The position numbers and the translations under genes were made by a program. Shown here one piece after another: positions 5,710 through 9,116 of a stretch of 9,116 nucleotides of DNA. Source of the stretch: an uncultured Longilinea sp. (GTDB lineage Bacteria > Chloroflexota > Anaerolineae > Anaerolineales > Anaerolineaceae); NCBI GenBank assembly GCA_937863945.1, contig CALMIB010000102.1, forward strand, positions 1 to 9,116, written 5' to 3'. The notes below the pieces were generated by a model. That model was not told the origin of the DNA, ran no database searches, and worked only from the letters and a program-made list of their open reading frames with translations. Numbering within the stretch: the first letter of the stretch is position 1; every line of letters starts with the position of its first letter.

Positions 5710-6945
5710 ATGTCCTCAATTCGCTGGAAGGCGCTGGACCGGTATATCCGTTTCCTGACATCCAATTTGGCTCATAACCAGGCGGGCTGTCCATACGCGC
5801 ACCTCATCCCTGAAACCACGGTGACGGATGAGGATTTGCAGATCGCTTTGGACCTGGCCTGCGAAATTCAACAAATTCAATCCCCGACCTTTGACGAAGG
5901 CGCGCGGGCTGCTTTTATGCGGCGGCAGTTTGAATCGCTGGGTTTGGCGGATGTTCAGCTAGACCCGGTGGGTAACGTGCTGGCGCGGCTGCCGGGCGCC
6001 AACGCGCACGCCAGACCGGTTGTGCTCAGCGCGCATCTGGATACGGTTTTCCCGCGGCAGGAATCGCTGCCCCTGGAGCGTTTGGAAGACCGCATTGTCG
6101 GGCCAGGCATTGGCGATAATTCGCTCTCGCTGGCCGTTTTGATCCTGGCGGCAGGATGGTTGCAGCATTCCGGGAACCGGCTGCCGGGCGATCTCTGGCT
6201 GGCCGCCAACGTTTGCGAGGAAGGGCTTGGCAACCTCCGCGGTATGCGCGCCCTGGTTGACCGTTTTGGCGACCGGCCGCTGGCGTATATCATCCTCGAA
6301 GGGATAGGGTTGGGGAACATCTATCACTGCGGTCTGGGCGTTGCCCGCTATCGCATCCACGTTGAAACGCCGGGCGGACATTCGTGGAGCAGCTATGGGA
6401 GCCCCTCGGCGGTGCATGAAATTGCCCGCCTGGTGACCCGCCTGGCCGATATGACGCTGCCCGTTTCTCCGCGAACGACGTTGAACGTCGGCGTGATTTC
6501 AGGCGGTACAACGGTCAATTCCATTGCCAGCCATGCCTCGATTGACCTGGACTTGCGCTCCGCCAGCAGCCAGACATTACAGTTTATCGAAACCCAGGTG
6601 GAAACACTGGTAAATAACTTCCAGCAGCAGGACGTGCGCCTGCGCATGGAGCCGATCGGAAGGCGCGAAGCCGGCGAGATTCCCGCCGACCATCCGCTGG
6701 TCGAAGTGGCCCGTTGCGTCCTCGAGGATCTGGGCATCACAGCCCGGCTGGACGTTGGTTCGACGGATGCCAATGTGCCGCTCAGCCGCGGGCTGCCGGC
6801 GGTCTGCATCGGTTTGACGCACGGCGCGAAGGCACACACGCCCGCCGAATTTATCCAGACGGCGCCCGTGCGGGAGGGGATTCTCCAGCTTCTCCAGCTT
6901 TTGCAGGTGGTCTGGGCGATTGAACCAACCGCGCCAGGCGGCTAA
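5710..6945 (+). CDS. M20-family zinc metallopeptidase
   Basis: M20 enzymes are cytoplasmic two-zinc exopeptidases or amidohydrolases that cleave dipeptides, C-terminal residues or N-acyl amino acids. The 411-residue protein keeps all expected metal and catalytic residues: H109 and D111 in SAHLDTVFP, bridging D136 in GIGDN, catalytic E170 and ligand E171 in CEEGLG, E197 in LEGIG, and H376 in KAHTPAEF. The lid domain has the conserved His224 in GGHSW. A Glu at position 197 resembles carboxypeptidase G2-like M20A members. About 40 residues precede the usual family start (DLQIALDLACEIQQIQSPT), so the N-terminus is somewhat extended. The ATG follows the kinase TAA with zero spacing, with GGAG 7 nt upstream inside the kinase gene. 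It ends in tandem TAA TAA. Exact substrate is unknown; pairing with a kinase suggests salvage or turnover, but that is inference. Confidence 0.92.
   Translation: MSSIRWKALDRYIRFLTSNLAHNQAGCPYAHLIPETTVTDEDLQIALDLACEIQQIQSPTFDEGARAAFMRRQFESLGLADVQLDPVGNVLARLPGANAHARPVVLSAHLDTVFPRQESLPLERLEDRIVGPGIGDNSLSLAVLILAAGWLQHSGNRLPGDLWLAANVCEEGLGNLRGMRALVDRFGDRPLAYIILEGIGLGNIYHCGLGVARYRIHVETPGGHSWSSYGSPSAVHEIARLVTRLADMTLPVSPRTTLNVGVISGGTTVNSIASHASIDLDLRSASSQTLQFIETQVETLVNNFQQQDVRLRMEPIGRREAGEIPADHPLVEVARCVLEDLGITARLDVGSTDANVPLSRGLPAVCIGLTHGAKAHTPAEFIQTAPVREGILQLLQLLQVVWAIEPTAPGG
6883..6900 (+). repeat. Short tandem repeat inside the M20 gene
   Basis: CTCCAGCTT occurs twice in direct succession (6883-6891, 6892-6900), encoding part of an LLQLLQLLQ run near the C-terminus. 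The 9-bp unit keeps frame, so gain or loss would add or remove three residues. Confidence 0.7.
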
Positions 6946-6980
6946 TAAGCCCCGCTCAAGATCGCGCGTTACGGATTGGA

Positions 6981-9116
6981 TTAGAAGCCGGGCATCTGCT
7001 CATCGAGGCGCAGCAACCTTCGAATCCAGTGCTGCCTGGCCTGGCGTTTGATTTCGCGGCTGTTGATGCGCGCCGAATCCAGGTTGACCGGGTAGGGTGA
7101 GTACATGCCGCGGTGCAATTCGGCCAGCAAATACTTTGCAGGCTGTTCCGCCTGCGGCAGGGCTTTGATCAATTGGCTGACCTGTTCAGCGGGGGTGAGC
7201 GATGGATTGGCGGGTTTCCCCAGCAGTTTCAGCGCTTTTGGCACGGCGTTGAAGTATCTTTCCAATGGCGTCAGGCGGGCCAGCCGCGCGCGTTCGCGGA
7301 TCCATGCCGGGGTGGTAAAACCGCGCTGGATGATCACTTTTTCCAGCAGGATGGCAGGGTGCGGGAAGGTGATCGCGCTTCGCTTGACGCGCTTAACCAC
7401 GAACCATGCGGAGCCGGCCAGGACTGCCAGCACCAATAGGACAATCCATGCCGGGTTGCCGCCCGTAGATGACTGATCCGCCGGCGGGGTAACCGATAGC
7501 CCGCGCATGGCAGGGTCCTGATCGACTCCGCGCAATCTTTCATTGCCGCTGTCGCTCATCATCTCCGGCGGCTGGGCTGCCAGTTCGCTGTCGCCGGGCA
7601 GCCTGGGCGATTCTTCCTGGCGGACCAATTCGGATTGCACGACCGTGGGTTCAAATTCGATCCATCCAAAATTGGTAAAGTAAACCTCGGGCCAGGCATG
7701 CGCGTCACGGCTGCGGACGGTGAAATGAGTGCGTTGATCATCCATTTCACCTTCTGCAAAGCCGACCGCCAGACGGGCAGGAATGCCGATGGAGCGCAGC
7801 ATCAAGACCTCCGCAGCGGCGTAATAGTTGCAGAAGCCTTTCCTGGAAATAAACAGGAAATATTCGATCGGATCCATGTTGGACGGGCCAGGTTCGATGA
7901 TGGGTTGGTAATCGATGTTCGTGCGAAGGTAGTTGGTGATGGCAACGGTTTTATCATAGGGCGTTTCCAACCCGGCGGTGATTTCCTGGGCCAGAAACCG
8001 CAGATTTTGCGGGAAATCGGCCGGCAGTTGCAGGTAATTCATCTGGATCCAATATGGGTACTCTGCCGGACTGGATTGCAAGAAGGTGATGGTTGGCGCG
8101 GCGATGGAGGCTTTCACGCGGTAGGTTTCTCCCGAGCGCAGCGGCGGGACGGCCAGCAGCGTGGCCGTCTCTGTGTAAGCCTCGCTGACCTGCCTGCCAA
8201 CCACCTGCGCCGGCCGGTTGATGCTGATGGCCAGCCCGGGGGTGAAGAAATTCCTCAGCGATTGAGCCTTGAATGTGAACGTGAATGAAGCCGTAAACCG
8301 CTGATACCAGGTGGGAATGGGCAACTCCCTGTTTTCAGAGGTGACATTGTCCAGGTTCTCGAAGGTGGACGACCATTTGCCATCCTCGTAGTGGTCGTAG
8401 GTGCGGGCGCGCCAATAATACCTGGCTCCGCCCGGGCGCGGCTCGGTGGAATTGACCTCGAAGACGACGGCTTCGCTGGTGCTGGTGGTGGTGCCCAGCG
8501 GGATGTTGTTTTCGTAATAAAACCCTTCGGAGGGCGCGGAGCCCGATAGCGGCGACACCAGGTTGGATAGACGCTCGCGCAAATCGATCCATGCCTGGAC
8601 AGTTGTCCGGCGTTCGACCGATTCGGGTGAAATGGCGCGGATCCAGGTCGGGATGTTCCAGGCCAGGATGACCAGCACCAGGCTGGAGAGGATCGACGCA
8701 CGCATCCAATCGAACCCGGTCTCTGAATCCACAGGCACGGCGATGGCTTCCCAGTGCCGGCGGAGGTTGAGGTAATGTAGCCGGGAGATCAATAAAATGA
8801 CCAGGATGGCTAAGATGCCGGTGTAGAAGCCGCGAACCGTGCGGGGCGGATCGTAATATTCGATGATCAAGGTGGTGATGGTCATCAGGGCCAGCCCAAA
8901 CCAGGGACGGCCGGTTCGCAGCATGGTAAACCCGGCGGTCTGGCCGGCGATCCAGAACACCAACATCATGGCGAAAATAAACAGCAGGGGATCTTCGATC
9001 GGGAGGTTGGCGGTAAACTGGAGAAAAGTCAGCCAGAGCCGCCCGCCCAGGCCGGACACCCGTTCCAGCCAGGTCATCCCGGGATTCAGGGTCAACGCCA
9101 ACTGCCAGGGAATGAC
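6981..9116 (-). CDS. Membrane-anchored transglutaminase-like protein (TgpA type), 5' end outside window
   Basis: This multi-pass membrane protein has an extracytoplasmic transglutaminase-like (papain-fold) domain that may cleave or cross-link proteins or peptides at the cell surface. The frame is open to base 9116; 711 residues are visible, numbered here from the edge. A TTG at 9101-9099 is just an internal Leu codon. Order: membrane segments at about 43-63, 71-89, 97-112 and 138-160; a large extracytoplasmic region; the catalytic core with Cys429 (KGFCNYYAAAEVLMLRSIG), His473 (DAHAWPEVYF) and the acid Glu489 (WIEFEPT, Asp in many relatives); another segment at about 556-576; and a basic cytoplasmic tail (577-711, DUF4129-like by position). 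This matches TgpA-like proteins, usually found beside MoxR-type AAA ATPase and DUF58 genes, which would lie beyond the right edge. It ends 35 bp from the convergent M20 gene. Confidence 0.92.
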   Translation of the reverse strand, partial: VIPWQLALTLNPGMTWLERVSGLGGRLWLTFLQFTANLPIEDPLLFIFAMMLVFWIAGQTAGFTMLRTGRPWFGLALMTITTLIIEYYDPPRTVRGFYTGILAILVILLISRLHYLNLRRHWEAIAVPVDSETGFDWMRASILSSLVLVILAWNIPTWIRAISPESVERRTTVQAWIDLRERLSNLVSPLSGSAPSEGFYYENNIPLGTTTSTSEAVVFEVNSTEPRPGGARYYWRARTYDHYEDGKWSSTFENLDNVTSENRELPIPTWYQRFTASFTFTFKAQSLRNFFTPGLAISINRPAQVVGRQVSEAYTETATLLAVPPLRSGETYRVKASIAAPTITFLQSSPAEYPYWIQMNYLQLPADFPQNLRFLAQEITAGLETPYDKTVAITNYLRTNIDYQPIIEPGPSNMDPIEYFLFISRKGFCNYYAAAEVLMLRSIGIPARLAVGFAEGEMDDQRTHFTVRSRDAHAWPEVYFTNFGWIEFEPTVVQSELVRQEESPRLPGDSELAAQPPEMMSDSGNERLRGVDQDPAMRGLSVTPPADQSSTGGNPAWIVLLVLAVLAGSAWFVVKRVKRSAITFPHPAILLEKVIIQRGFTTPAWIRERARLARLTPLERYFNAVPKALKLLGKPANPSLTPAEQVSQLIKALPQAEQPAKYLLAELHRGMYSPYPVNLDSARINSREIKRQARQHWIRRLLRLDEQMPGF

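Noticed and set aside
7635..8288. 217-codon plus-strand frame opposite the transglutaminase gene
   Set aside because: Antisense shadow of the catalytic domain with its Cys-His-Glu residues in the opposite frame.

Overview
The window looks like ordinary chromosomal sequence from a moderately GC-rich bacterium. The protein set suggests Chloroflexota, probably Anaerolineae: RecX directly followed by RNase Y, a MaeB-type malic enzyme without a PTA domain, and a large TgpA-like membrane transglutaminase. That placement is inferred from protein character, not from a marker gene. I see no rRNA, tRNA, CRISPR array, insertion sequence or phage module.

Layout, left to right. Bases 1-1353 (minus) hold most of RNase Y, cut by the left edge. 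It overlaps by 8 bp the end of recX (1346-2023, minus), so the two form one translationally linked unit. Bases 2024-2625 are a 602-bp gap without a convincing gene. It separates the recX-rny unit from a rightward unit, and holds two candidate divergent promoters, a perfect 11-bp inverted repeat and a GC-rich block rich in potential stems. Next come malic enzyme (2626-3906), a two-segment membrane protein (3928-4359) and a 66-residue membrane protein (4384-4584), closed by a clear intrinsic terminator (4606-4636). A second rightward pair follows: a PfkB-family kinase (4693-5709, TTG start) and an M20 metallopeptidase (5710-6945), with stop and start codons abutting. From the right edge, a membrane-anchored transglutaminase-like protein (6981-9116, minus) runs leftward. 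Its start lies outside the window, and it meets the M20 gene tail to tail across 35 bp.

The roles are mostly separate: RNA decay and RecA control on the left, malate-to-pyruvate conversion in the middle, a kinase/peptidase pair, and an extracytoplasmic transglutaminase on the right. No new multi-gene system is evident. The least explained parts are the structured 2041-2470 region upstream of recX, the two small membrane proteins sharing the malic enzyme unit, and a possible leaderless start at 3928.
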